Shown here one piece after another: positions 44,127 to 53,447 of a stretch of DNA of 64,000 nt. Both the position numbers and the translations under genes were made by a program. Origin of the DNA: JACKJP01 sp050249695 (GTDB lineage: Bacteria; Pseudomonadota; Alphaproteobacteria; Rhizobiales; Tepidamorphaceae); contig JBFWQA010000004.1 of NCBI GenBank assembly GCA_050249695.1, positions 206,054-270,053 on the forward strand. Direction: 5' to 3'. Within the stretch, counting starts at the first letter, position 1, and each line of letters opens with the position of its first letter. The notes under the pieces were generated by a model. The model ran no database searches and had not been told where the DNA came from. It was given only the letters and a program-made list of their open reading frames with translations.

Positions 44127-45238
44127 CGCAACACATCCGGGGCGGGCGTATAGTCAAGACCGCGCGCCGCGGCGACGGCCTCGTGCGTTACCTTGCCCCG
44201 ATGGACATTGAGCCCGTTCATCAGGTGGGGGTCGTCGAGCAGCGCCTCTCTGTAGCCCTTGCCCGCGATGGCGAGAATGAAAGGCAGGGTGGCGTTGTTG
44301 AGCGCGAAGGTTGAGGTGCGGGCGACGGCTCCGGGCATGTTCGTCACGCAATAGTGAACGACTTCGTGTACCCTGTAGGTCGGATCGGCATGTGTCGTCG
44401 GGTGCGATGTCTCGCTCATGCCGCCCTGATCGATGGCGACATCGACAAGGACCGAGCCGCGGCGCATCCGTTTCACCATGTCCTCGGTGACAAGTTTGGG
44501 CGCGGACGCGCCGGGCACGAGCACGGCGCCGACGACGAGGTCGGCCCCCAGCACATACTCCTCGATCGCGGCACTGGTGGAATAGATCGTGTTGAGCATG
44601 GCGCCGAACTGCATGTCGAGTTCGGCAAGGCGCGACAGCGACCGGTCGATCACCGTCACATGCGCTTCGAGCCCCATCGCCATGCGCGCCGCGTTCGCCC
44701 CCACAACCCCGCCGCCGATGATGACGACCCGCGCCGCGGGCACGCCGGGCACACCGCCGAGCAGCATACCGCGCCCGCCCTGTTCCATCTCCAGGCAATG
44801 GGCGCCGGCCTGGATCGCCATGCGTCCGGCGACTTCGCTCATGGGCGCCAGCAGCGGCAGTCCGCCGCGCGCATCCGTGACGGTTTCGTAGGCGATGCAG
44901 ACCGCCCCGGATCTGATCAGGTCTTCGGTCTGGGCTTCGTCAGGCGCAAGATGCAGATAGGTGAAGAGGATCTGTCCTTCCCGCAGCATGGCCCGTTCCC
45001 CGGCCTGCGGTTCCTTGACCTTCACGATCATGTCGGCGGCTGCAAAGACGGCGGCGGCATCCGGGACGATCGTCGCGCCGGCGGTCTCGTAGTCATGGTC
45101 GTCGAAGCCGATCGCATGCGCCGCGTTGTGTTCGACGATGACACGATGGCCGGCCCGTACCGCCTCCAATACGGAAGCCGGCGTCATGCCGACCCGATAT
45201 TCGTGGTTCTTGATCTCCCTGGGTACGCCAATCTTCAT
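44123..45238 (-). CDS. ald: Alanine dehydrogenase
   Basis: A 371-residue NAD-dependent enzyme that interconverts alanine with pyruvate and ammonia. Conserved segments: MKIGVPREIKNHEYRVGMTP, HNAAHAIGF, KVKEPQ, FTYLHLAPD, SEVAGRMAIQAGAHCLE, the NAD fold VVIIGGGVVGANAARMAMG, and VDVAIDQGGMSETSHPTTH. Full length. It is transcribed toward the RumA-type gene with a 4-base shared CTAG, and lies 63 bases downstream of ribB on the same strand. A role in alanine catabolism or nitrogen balance follows from family knowledge. Confidence 0.96.
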   Translation of the reverse strand: MKIGVPREIKNHEYRVGMTPASVLEAVRAGHRVIVEHNAAHAIGFDDHDYETAGATIVPDAAAVFAAADMIVKVKEPQAGERAMLREGQILFTYLHLAPDEAQTEDLIRSGAVCIAYETVTDARGGLPLLAPMSEVAGRMAIQAGAHCLEMEQGGRGMLLGGVPGVPAARVVIIGGGVVGANAARMAMGLEAHVTVIDRSLSRLAELDMQFGAMLNTIYSTSAAIEEYVLGADLVVGAVLVPGASAPKLVTEDMVKRMRRGSVLVDVAIDQGGMSETSHPTTHADPTYRVHEVVHYCVTNMPGAVARTSTFALNNATLPFILAIAGKGYREALLDDPHLMNGLNVHRGKVTHEAVAAARGLDYTPAPDVLR

Positions 45239-45301
45239 CGGAACGCTCCCCTTGCCGCCACAATCAACTTAGGCGACAGGCGGTTCCGATAAAAGACAGT
45301 G

Positions 45302-46435
45302 TCAGCGTTTGATAATCTCGGTCGAGGTAATCTCGATGCCGAAACCGTCAAGGCCCACATAATTGCGCGATCTGGTCGTGTAGAGCCGGATGGAGCGCAC
45401 GCCGAGATCGCGCAGGATCTGCGCCCCGAGACCGATTTCCCGCCATTGTTCCTGCCGGTTCAACGCGGTGCCGTGTTCTTCCTCGATTCCCTCGCGGCTG
45501 CGGCGGCTGCGGCCGCTCTGGACGCCCACCGAGCCTTCGCGCAGATAGACGACGATGCCGCGTCCGATCCCGCCGAACTCCTTGACGATGCTGTTGATGT
45601 AGCGGCCCGATCCGAAGACGTCGCTCGCAACGTCTTCAAGATGCAGGCGGACGGGGACGTCCACTCCATCGCGGATATCGCCGAAGATGAGCGCCAGATG
45701 CTGCATGGCGTCCCATGGCGTGGAGTAGGAGATCGCGCGTGCCCGGCCGCCGGCCGTCTCGATGAATGCGTCTTCGACACGCGACACGAGCGTTTCCTGT
45801 TGCTGCCGATAGGCGATGAGATCGGCGACGGACACCATTTTCAGCCCGTGTTGGCTGCTGAACTCGGTTACCTGCGGGCCGCGCATGACCGTGCCGTCGT
45901 CGTTGACGAGTTCGCAGATGACGCCGACCGGTGGAAGATTGGCGAGCCTGCACAGATCGACGGCCGCCTCCGTATGGCCTGAGCGCATCAGTACGCCGCC
46001 CTCGCGCGCGATCAGCGGAAAGATGTGGCCGGGGCGCACGAAGTCCTGCGCGCCGATATTGGAGTTGGCGAGCGCCCTTACCGTGTTGCAGCGGTCCTCG
46101 GCCGAAATGCCGGTCGTGGTGCCATGCTTGAAATCGACCGATACGGTGAAGGCCGTCGAATGCGGTGCGTCATTGTCGGCGACCATCGGATCGAGCCGCA
46201 GCCGCCGCGCGTCCTCGCGCGTCATGGGCGTGCAGACGATGCCGGAAGTATGACGCACGATGAAGGCGAGCGCCTGTGGTGTCGCGTGAACCGCGGCGAG
46301 GACCAGATCGCCTTCATTCTCGCGGTCATCATCATCGGTGACGACGACCATTTCGCCGGCCTCGATCGCGCGGATCGCCTCGGCGACCCGCGTCATTTGC
46401 TCGCTCATGCCGTGCATGGTGGCCTTTTCCTTCAT
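45302..46435 (-). CDS. ribB: 3,4-dihydroxy-2-butanone-4-phosphate synthase with degenerate GTP cyclohydrolase II domain (RibBX-like)
   Basis: A 377-residue protein. The N-terminal ~210 residues are a complete RibB: VVVTDDDDRENEGDLV, DFKHGTTTGISAEDR, RPGHIFPLIAREGGVLMRSGHTEAAVDLC. The C-terminal half aligns with GTP cyclohydrolase II (HLEDVASDVFGSGRY where active enzymes have H-x-x-C-x-x-G-D-x-x-x-S-x-x-C-x-C), but all three zinc cysteines are absent, so it should not open GTP. This matches the RibBX variant known in proteobacteria. The start at 46435 overlaps the aroC stop (ATGA); an internal ATG at 46417 follows GGAAAAGG and may be the true start. Confidence 0.92.
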   Translation of the reverse strand: MKEKATMHGMSEQMTRVAEAIRAIEAGEMVVVTDDDDRENEGDLVLAAVHATPQALAFIVRHTSGIVCTPMTREDARRLRLDPMVADNDAPHSTAFTVSVDFKHGTTTGISAEDRCNTVRALANSNIGAQDFVRPGHIFPLIAREGGVLMRSGHTEAAVDLCRLANLPPVGVICELVNDDGTVMRGPQVTEFSSQHGLKMVSVADLIAYRQQQETLVSRVEDAFIETAGGRARAISYSTPWDAMQHLALIFGDIRDGVDVPVRLHLEDVASDVFGSGRYINSIVKEFGGIGRGIVVYLREGSVGVQSGRSRRSREGIEEEHGTALNRQEQWREIGLGAQILRDLGVRSIRLYTTRSRNYVGLDGFGIEITSTEIIKR

Positions 46436-47532
46436 TTGCCGACGCCCGCGCCCGTCTGCGCCCTGTGCCGGAGGTAGTGGTCGGCGATCACCAGCGCAAG
46501 CATGGCCTCACCGACGGGGACCGCGCGGATTCCCACGCACGGATCATGACGGCCCTTCGTGACGACATCCGTATTCTCTCCGTCCCGCGTGACGCTGCTC
46601 CGCGGGATGAGGATCGACGACGTCGGTTTCACCGCGAAGCGGGCGACGATCGGCTGTCCCGTGGAGATACCGCCCAGAATGCCCCCGGCGTTGTTGGAGC
46701 CGTAGAGCACTCTTCCGTCATTGCCCATGCGCATCTCGTCGGCGTTCTGCTCCCCGGTCAGCGCGGCCGCGTTGAAACCGGCGCCGATCTCGACCCCCTT
46801 GACCGCGTTGATCGACATCATTGCCGCCGCGATATCGCCGTCGAGCTTGCCATAGACCGGTGCGCCGAGGCCTTCGGGAACGCCTTCGGCGACGATCTCG
46901 ACGACGGCGCCGGCGGAATTGCCGCTCTTTCGGATGTCGTCCAGATAGTCCGCCCAGCGGGCGGCGGTTTCGATATCGGCGCAGAAGAACGGATTGCGGT
47001 CGACCTCCTGCCAGTCGAAGCGATCCCGATCGATCGCGTGCGGGCCGATCTGCACCAGCGATCCGCGGATGGTCAGGCCCGGAACGACCTTTCGCGCGAC
47101 CGCGCCGGCCGCGACCCGCATCGCGGTTTCCCGGGCCGAGGAGCGGCCGCCGCCGCGCGGGTCGCGAATGCCGTATTTGCGCTCATAGGTGAGGTCCGCG
47201 TGCCCCGGCCGGTAGGTCTTCGCAATCTCGGAATAGTCTTTCGAGCGCTGGTCCGTGTTCTCGATCTGCAACGCAATGGGCGTGCCCGTGGTCACCTGCA
47301 CGCCGTCCTGATCCGGATAGACGCCCGACAGGATGCGCACCTGGTCGGCTTCCTGCCGCTGTGTCGTATAGCGCGACTGGCCGGGACGGCGGCGGTCGAG
47401 AAACGGCTGAATGTCGCTTTCCGCAAGCGGGATCAGCGGCGGACAGCCGTCGACCACGCAGCCGATCGCCGGCCCATGGCTTTCGCCCCAGCTGGTGAAG
47501 CGGAACAGGTGTCCGAAGCTGTTGTGCGACAT
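46432..47532 (-). CDS. aroC: Chorismate synthase
   Basis: A 366-residue FMN-dependent enzyme that makes chorismate from EPSP, the last common step of aromatic synthesis. Diagnostic segments: NSFGHLFRFTSWGESHGPAIGCVVDGCPP, RRRPGQS, GRSSARETAMRVAAGAVA, and the C-terminal RKP-type region IVARFAVKPTSSI. Full length. The stop overlaps ribB, and a histidine phosphatase gene lies 61 bases upstream, part of the conserved fabI-phosphatase-aroC-ribB block. Confidence 0.97.
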   Translation of the reverse strand: MSHNSFGHLFRFTSWGESHGPAIGCVVDGCPPLIPLAESDIQPFLDRRRPGQSRYTTQRQEADQVRILSGVYPDQDGVQVTTGTPIALQIENTDQRSKDYSEIAKTYRPGHADLTYERKYGIRDPRGGGRSSARETAMRVAAGAVARKVVPGLTIRGSLVQIGPHAIDRDRFDWQEVDRNPFFCADIETAARWADYLDDIRKSGNSAGAVVEIVAEGVPEGLGAPVYGKLDGDIAAAMMSINAVKGVEIGAGFNAAALTGEQNADEMRMGNDGRVLYGSNNAGGILGGISTGQPIVARFAVKPTSSILIPRSSVTRDGENTDVVTKGRHDPCVGIRAVPVGEAMLALVIADHYLRHRAQTGAGVGK

Positions 47533-47593
47533 GGTAAGGCGTTGCGTCCCTGGAAACGGTTCGAGGCTTTTCTAGGCGAGCCGGGGCGGCGCG

Positions 47594-48193
47594 TCAAAGC
47601 AGTTCGACAGTGCCCGCCTGGAAGAGCCGCACTCGATCCTGGCGCACCGGAACCTGCATCATCTCCTCCGGCGCGATCCCGCAGAGCAGATAGTGGACAA
47701 CCCGCATGACGCCGCCATGGCCGACAACGACCGCCGGTCCGGCCAGTCCGTCGAGCCAGGGTTTCACCCGTTCGATCACCATCTGGTAGCTTTCGCCGCC
47801 GGGCACCACATAGCCGATCGGATCGGCCTCGCGCGCCTCCCACTCATCGCGTCTGGTCGCCTGCACCTCGTCGAAATGCAGGCCCTGCCAGTCGCCATAG
47901 CTGGTTTCGATGATACGCTTCTCCGTCGTGTAGCGCATGGGGTCGAGCCCCATCGTCTCGCGGATGATCTCCATCGTCTCGCGGGTCCGCAGAAAGGGTG
48001 AGGCGATGAAGGCGATGCTGTCCGGATCGATCTTCTCAGTCTCGAATATCTTCCGCAGAACGTCCCCGTTGCGCTTTGCCTGCGCGCGGCCGGTCGCATT
48101 CAGCGGATTTTCGATCTGTCCCTGATAGCGCCTCTTCAGGTTCCAGTCGGTCTCGCCATGGCGGACATACCAGAAGCGGGGATGGTCCGGCAT
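47594..48193 (-). CDS. Histidine phosphatase family protein (phosphoglycerate mutase-like)
   Basis: A 199-residue protein with the RHG motif WYVRHGETDWNLKRRYQGQ and the second His in VVVGHGGVMRVVHYLL; the acidic partner lies in ETSYGDWQGLHFDEV. The absence of the insert of glycolytic mutases points to a broad-specificity phosphatase. The ATG at 48193 follows AGGAAG. It sits between fabI (35 bases upstream) and aroC, an arrangement shared with Brucella and relatives; the substrate is unknown. Confidence 0.92.
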   Translation of the reverse strand: MPDHPRFWYVRHGETDWNLKRRYQGQIENPLNATGRAQAKRNGDVLRKIFETEKIDPDSIAFIASPFLRTRETMEIIRETMGLDPMRYTTEKRIIETSYGDWQGLHFDEVQATRRDEWEAREADPIGYVVPGGESYQMVIERVKPWLDGLAGPAVVVGHGGVMRVVHYLLCGIAPEEMMQVPVRQDRVRLFQAGTVELL

Positions 48194-48228
48194 GGTGGCT
48201 TCCTGACTGACCCGTAGGCGCTGCTCTC

Positions 48229-49041
<813 letters not shown>

Positions 49042-49145
49042 GTTCTGCCTGTTGCCTTGTCGCCGCGGAAGGGTGTCGCCGTCCTATGCCACGGGCCGGG
49101 TGTCGGCATCAAGTCGCAAGGCGCCCGAGCGGTGCCGTCGACGGG

Positions 49146-50063
49146 CTATTCACTCACTTTCGAATGCCGCCATTCGCGCATCAGCGACTGCAGCGTCGGG
49201 TCGTCCTTTTCGGGCAGCGCGATGCGTGGCGTGACGTAGATGTCGCCACGCCCGCCCTTTTCCTTGTGCAGGCCCCGTCCGCGCAATCTGAGCGTGCTCG
49301 TCGCCTTCCTGCCGGGTGCGATCTTCAACTCGACATTGCCGTCCGGGGTCGAGAAACGCGCCTTGCCGCCAAGCACGGCGAGGTCCAGCGGGATGGGAAG
49401 GTCGGCGCGCAGATCGGTTCCTTCCGCGCGGAATTGCGCGTGCGGCCTGAGCGACAGCGTCACGACCGCGTCCGCCGGGCCAACGGGGGTCTGCTGTCCC
49501 TGTCCCTTGAGCCGTACCTGCTTGCCGCCGACCGGACCCGGCGGAACGTTGATCTCCACCGTCTTGCCGCTTGGCACGATGATCCGCGCCTTGCCATGCA
49601 CGGCCTCCTCGACCGTGATCGCGGCGTTGACCGGCGTCGGCTCCGGAGTCATGCCGCGCGCGCCGGGACGCGGACCACCGCGCCCTTGCGCGAAGCCGCC
49701 CAGGATATCGGAGAGGATATCGTCTCCGCCGCCGCTGCCGAAATGCCATTCAAAGCCGCCGCCGCGGCTGGCGCCACGGGGCCCGCCGCCGAATCCGCGC
49801 GGGTCGAAACCAGCCCCGCCGAAACCCTGCATGCGCGGATTGCCGTCGGCGTCGATCTCGCCGGCGTCGAATGCGCGCCGTTTTTCCTTGTCGGCGAGCA
49901 GATCGTAGGCCTGCGTTGCCTCGGAGAAGCGCTCCTGCGCCTTGGGGTCGTCCTTGTTGGTGTCGGGGTGATAGCGCTTGGCCAGCTTGCGATAGGCGGA
50001 CTTGATCTCCGAATCGCTCGCTTCGCGCTTTATCCCCAGCACCTCATACGGGTTCCTTGCCAT
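49146..50063 (-). CDS. DnaJ C-terminal domain-containing protein (CbpA-like)
   Basis: A 305-residue J-protein: the J domain is residues 1-70 with the KRYHPDTNK HPD loop, then a Gly/Phe/Arg-rich linker (GFGGAGFDPRGFGGGPRG), then two beta-barrel client-binding domains (AAITVEEAVHGKARIIVPSG, VEINVPPG, DLPIPLDLAVLGGKARF). There is no zinc-finger domain, so it is CbpA-like rather than DnaJ proper. It is a cochaperone for DnaK. The lipoprotein gene is 125 bases upstream on the same strand; the gap may hold its own promoter. Confidence 0.92.
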   Translation of the reverse strand: MARNPYEVLGIKREASDSEIKSAYRKLAKRYHPDTNKDDPKAQERFSEATQAYDLLADKEKRRAFDAGEIDADGNPRMQGFGGAGFDPRGFGGGPRGASRGGGFEWHFGSGGGDDILSDILGGFAQGRGGPRPGARGMTPEPTPVNAAITVEEAVHGKARIIVPSGKTVEINVPPGPVGGKQVRLKGQGQQTPVGPADAVVTLSLRPHAQFRAEGTDLRADLPIPLDLAVLGGKARFSTPDGNVELKIAPGRKATSTLRLRGRGLHKEKGGRGDIYVTPRIALPEKDDPTLQSLMREWRHSKVSE

Positions 50064-50188
50064 TGACGTTTACCAACATCCCGAAAGACGCCGGGCCGGA
50101 AGCGGCACCGGCGCGATTGCCCGAAATCCTGCAATGATGTGGTGATAGCACAAATCCTGTGCAAGTTTTAAAAGCGCCTGAAATGAGA

Positions 50189-50668
50189 TCAGGCCGACGT
50201 CATCGGCTCAACCGACCACACACCCGTAGGCGCGCGGCAGGCATCGAAAATCAGTTCGCCCGCACCCGACGTGTTGTCGATGATCGACAGCCGGCGGCAG
50301 GGCTCTCCGGTCGCCGCCACGAAGGTTGCCGTCGGGGTGATCGATCCGCCGCTATCGCCGTCTTTCCAGGAAACGGTGCTGCCGTCTTCGCTTTCGCTCA
50401 GGACGATCAGCATTGCCTCGCGCACAGAAGGCCAGCGAGCCGCGCCGACGAGCACCGGCAGGGTGGTCGAGGCGATCCGATCGGGGATCGAACCGGTCGT
50501 CTCGACATCGGACTTTGAGAAGAAGCCGGAGACGCCCCCGGTCGAGAGCGGCGTCGAGCAGCCCGCCAGAGCCAGCGATGCCGCCAGCGTCAGGCCAAGC
50601 GGCGCCTTCAGGCGAATCGTCGCCCGTCTCGCCATGCGCTGGCCGATCCGGTATATGCTCGTCCCCAT
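50189..50668 (-). CDS. Predicted outer-membrane or periplasmic lipoprotein (RT0821/Lpp0805-like C-terminus)
   Basis: A 159-residue protein. The start at 50668 follows GGAGGGG at 8 bases. The signal LGLTLAASLALAGC ends in a lipobox with Cys37 as lipidation site. The C-terminal domain (VLSESEDGSTVSWKDGDSGGSITPTATF, EPCRRLSIID, DACRAPTGVWSV) resembles the beta domain of RT0821/Lpp0805 surface proteins, where W-x-[ND]-x-x-S-G and C-R pairs recur. That assignment is moderate. A function in the envelope is inferred. It is divergent from pdxH with an 88-base shared promoter region. Confidence 0.72.
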   Translation of the reverse strand: MGTSIYRIGQRMARRATIRLKAPLGLTLAASLALAGCSTPLSTGGVSGFFSKSDVETTGSIPDRIASTTLPVLVGAARWPSVREAMLIVLSESEDGSTVSWKDGDSGGSITPTATFVAATGEPCRRLSIIDNTSGAGELIFDACRAPTGVWSVEPMTSA

Positions 50669-50756
50669 TGCCCCACGCCCCTCCGGGCGGTCCCTGGTGC
50701 GTCGTTTCCCATCCCCGGCCTCAACGCGTCGGGCCAGACCTGGAGATCGGGTGTCC

Positions 50757-51383
50757 ATGACTGATTCAACGCCGGAAGGGTTAACTAAAGGTGTGCTCTC
50801 GCCCGATGCCGATCCAATGGCGCTTTTTGCGGCGTGGCTGGAGGAGGCAGGCGCGGGCGAACCGAACGATCCGAACGCCATGGCGCTGGCGACCGTCGAT
50901 GCTGACGGCATGCCCGACGTGCGGATGGTTCTCCTGAAGGGATTCGATGCGCGCGGATTTTCCTTCTACACCAATCTGGCCAGCGCCAAGGGGCGGGAAC
51001 TCGCGGCCAATCCTAAGGCGGCGCTGTGCTTTCATTGGAAGTCGCTGAGGCGGCAGATAAGGGTGCGCGGCGAAGTCGAGCCGGTGAGCGACAGCGAAGC
51101 GGACGAATATTTTGCTTCCCGTCATCGTCTGAGCCGCCTGGGCGCATGGGCCTCTCGCCAGTCGGCACCTCTGGAGAGCAGGCGGGCGCTGGAAAGGGCG
51201 GTAGCACGCTACACCGCCGAATTCGCCATCGGCAGGGTGCCGCGTCCCGTCTGGTGGTCCGGTTTCCGCATCGTTCCGCGAGAGATCGAGTTCTGGGCAG
51301 ACCGGCCGTTCCGCCTGCACGAACGTATTCGCTTCACTGCGGGCGGCGACGGCGGCTGGCATGCGCAGCGCCTCTATCCGTGA
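50757..51383 (+). CDS. pdxH: Pyridoxamine 5'-phosphate oxidase
   Basis: A 208-residue FMN flavoprotein that oxidises PNP and PMP to pyridoxal phosphate. MALATVDADGMPDVRMVLLKGFD, FSFYTNLASAKGRELAANPKAALCFHWKSLRRQIRVRGEVE and the C-terminal EFWADRPFRLHERIRF are family hallmarks. The ATG at 50757 follows CTGGAGAT. The frame is open far upstream, antisense to the lipoprotein gene, but that part is not coding. pdxH divergent from a lipoprotein/dnaJ-like/fabI block is a familiar arrangement in the order. Confidence 0.95.
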   Translation: MTDSTPEGLTKGVLSPDADPMALFAAWLEEAGAGEPNDPNAMALATVDADGMPDVRMVLLKGFDARGFSFYTNLASAKGRELAANPKAALCFHWKSLRRQIRVRGEVEPVSDSEADEYFASRHRLSRLGAWASRQSAPLESRRALERAVARYTAEFAIGRVPRPVWWSGFRIVPREIEFWADRPFRLHERIRFTAGGDGGWHAQRLYP

Positions 51384-51416
51384 TAGAAGTTGGTTCGATT
51401 GACCGGAGCCGCCGAT

Positions 51417-52184
51417 ATGTCCTCGAGCCTTGAGTCGAAGCACAACGAGCCGAGACGCACGCTGATCCTCACCGGCGCCTCGCGCGGGATCGGTCATGCG
51501 ACCGTGAAGCGCTTCTCAAGTGCCGGCTGGCGGGTCATCACCTGTTCGCGGCACGGCTTTCCCGAGAACTGTCCCTGGGAGGCGGGTCCGGAGGATCACA
51601 TCCAGGTGGACCTTGCCGACCCCTCCAACACCGCCGATGCGATCGTCGAGATGCGCGACCGGCTGAAGGCCGATGGCGGCCGTCTCAACGCGCTGGTCAA
51701 TAACGCGGCCATTTCGCCCAAGCTCGACGGCGGCGCGCGCATGGGCACGCTCGACACCGGCATCGAGGACTGGCAGCACGTCTTTCAGGTCAATTTCTTC
51801 TCGTCCATCATGCTCGCCCGCGGCCTGCTCACGGAACTGGAGGCGGCAAGGGGTGCGGTGTTGAACGTCACCTCCATCGCCGGCAGCAGGGTTCACCCCT
51901 TTGCAGGCGCTGCCTATGCGACCTCCAAGGCCGCGCTCGCGGCACTGACGCGCGAGATGGCACATGACTTCGGGCCGCGGGGTGTGCGCGTCAACGCCAT
52001 CGCCCCGGGTGAAATCGACACCTCCATCCTGTCGCCCGGCACCGAGAAGCTCGTCGAGCAGATCCCGTTGCGCCGTCTCGGGACGCCGGACGAGGTCGCC
52101 AAGATCATTTATGTGCTTTGCTCGGAGACGGGCTCCTACGTCAACGGCGCGGAAATTCATATCAATGGCGGTCAGCATGTCTGA
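51417..52184 (+). CDS. Short-chain dehydrogenase/reductase (SDR)
   Basis: A 255-residue classical SDR: the cofactor motif TGASRGIGHATVKRF, then NNAAIS, the catalytic Ser region LNVTSIAGSRVHPFAG with Y-x-x-x-K as YATSKAALAAL, and the dimer/closing part NAIAPGEIDTSI, ending INGGQHV. The insert GFPENCPWEAGPEDH after the second strand is a distinctive feature. Substrate unknown. The ATG at 51417 follows CCGGAGCC. The stop overlaps the FG-GAP gene start by 8 bases, so the two are coupled. Confidence 0.88.
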   Translation: MSSSLESKHNEPRRTLILTGASRGIGHATVKRFSSAGWRVITCSRHGFPENCPWEAGPEDHIQVDLADPSNTADAIVEMRDRLKADGGRLNALVNNAAISPKLDGGARMGTLDTGIEDWQHVFQVNFFSSIMLARGLLTELEAARGAVLNVTSIAGSRVHPFAGAAYATSKAALAALTREMAHDFGPRGVRVNAIAPGEIDTSILSPGTEKLVEQIPLRRLGTPDEVAKIIYVLCSETGSYVNGAEIHINGGQHV

Positions 52185-53007
52185 CCGGCTTCTGCCGGGC
52201 GCGATCTTTCTGCTGGCCGCGTGTGCCGCCGTCCCTGCGGCGGCCGAGCGTTTGCCCGACGGCGGCACGGCCCGCGCGGCGGGAACGGGCATCGTTTCCG
52301 CCAGATATGAGGATCCAACGACCCGTTACGACCATGGCATTCTCGGAGACACCGTGGAGGCCGGTGCGCTGACCGCGAGGGACGCCGGGGGCGCCGAGCA
52401 CAGGGTCGTCCTGCCGGCGAGCGAGGTTTTCGAGGATCTGACTCCGCGCCTTGCCGATCTCGACGGCGATGGCGGTGCCGAGATCGTCACCATCCGCTCA
52501 AGTGTGTCCCGCGGCGCATCCCTCGCCGTCTACGGCTTGCGTGGCGGTCAACTCGAACTCCTCGCGGCGACGCCTTTTCTCGGACGTCCGCACCGCTGGC
52601 TTTGCCCGGCGGGCATTGCCGATTTCGATAGTGACGGCAGATTGGAACTGGCGCTGGTGACGACACCGCATATCGGCGGCACGCTGGAATTCTGGCGGCT
52701 GGAGCAGGGGCGCCTCAGGCAGATCGCCTCCCTTTCCGGCTTCAGCAATCACGTCATCGGATCGCGCGATCTTTCGGAAGCGGCCGCGGGCGATATCGAT
52801 GGCGATGGATCGCCTGAACTCGTTCTGCCGGACGCGGCGCGAACCTCGCTCGTCGCCGTTTCCCTTCGAGGCGGAAGAGCTGCGATTCTCGACGCCCGGC
52901 CTGTCGGATCGGCGATTTCCGGCCCCGTCCGTCTGAGCGGTCGCACCGCAGATGTCCAGACGGCACTGGGACAACGCGCCGTCACTTTCGTTGTCCCAAA
53001 CCGGTAG
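52177..53007 (+). CDS. Exported FG-GAP/VCBS-repeat protein
   Basis: A 276-residue exported protein. The N-terminus DRLLPGAIFLLAACAAVPAAAER could be cleaved as an ordinary signal peptide after AAA or lipidated at the Cys of LAAC. The mature part has three calcium-binding FG-GAP loops of D-x-D-x-D-G type, LADLDGDGGAEIVTI, IADFDSDGRLELALV and AGDIDGDGSPELVLP, each starting a beta-propeller blade. Such proteins often bind surfaces or calcium; the specific role is unknown. Coupling to an SDR gene by overlapping stop and start is unusual because the products act in different compartments. Confidence 0.82.
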   Translation: MSDRLLPGAIFLLAACAAVPAAAERLPDGGTARAAGTGIVSARYEDPTTRYDHGILGDTVEAGALTARDAGGAEHRVVLPASEVFEDLTPRLADLDGDGGAEIVTIRSSVSRGASLAVYGLRGGQLELLAATPFLGRPHRWLCPAGIADFDSDGRLELALVTTPHIGGTLEFWRLEQGRLRQIASLSGFSNHVIGSRDLSEAAAGDIDGDGSPELVLPDAARTSLVAVSLRGGRAAILDARPVGSAISGPVRLSGRTADVQTALGQRAVTFVVPNR

Positions 53008-53019
53008 CAGGCCGGAGAC

Positions 53020-53202
53020 TTAAAGAGTCTTCGGCTCGATCATGTTCAGCACGTCGTAATATGCCGGCTCGCGACGCTGCTTCTTCAGCGGTTCGCAATA
53101 GCGGGCTGCGGCGCTAACCGCGTCTATTCCGACCTCATGGTAGCGATCGGCAAGTGCGTCATGCGCACGATTGGTTTCAACTTCGTCGGCTTTGCGGCCC
53201 AT
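53020..53202 (-). CDS. Small conserved-looking protein, unknown function
   Basis: A 60-residue soluble protein, MGRKADEVETNRAHDALADR then YHEVGIDAVSAAARYCEPLK and a tail with KKQRREPAYYDVLNMIEP. The ATG at 53202 is preceded by GGAGAAGTGAG, a good ribosome-binding site at 6 bases, which supports a real gene despite its size. An open upstream extension lacks coding character. The R-Y-H-E-[IV]-G-I-x-A-V-x-A-A pattern looks like a small alphaproteobacterial family, but I cannot name one. It is convergent with the FG-GAP gene, 12 bases apart. Confidence 0.6.
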   Translation of the reverse strand: MGRKADEVETNRAHDALADRYHEVGIDAVSAAARYCEPLKKQRREPAYYDVLNMIEPKTL

Positions 53203-53447
53203 CTCACTTCTCCGTCCGTTGGCATAGCCGCCGGAACTCCGTTTGGCGGCCTTGCTGATCCACAACGTGTGGTCGGCGCATCGGGCGAAGACGCAGATAA
53301 CGCCCTGCGTCCGGTGGTCGGCCATGTCTGGCGCGACACCAAGACCCGTATTCGGGCGAATTCGTGGCCGAAAGTCTCCGTGCCGCACGGCAACAATTAA
53401 GTTTGGAGCGAAATGGTTTCCCGATCGTCAACTAATGCGGCTTCATG

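Noticed and set aside
45239..45301. An FMN riboswitch for ribB
   Set aside because: The ribB start overlaps aroC, leaving no leader, and the 63 bases downstream of ribB are far too short for an RFN element.
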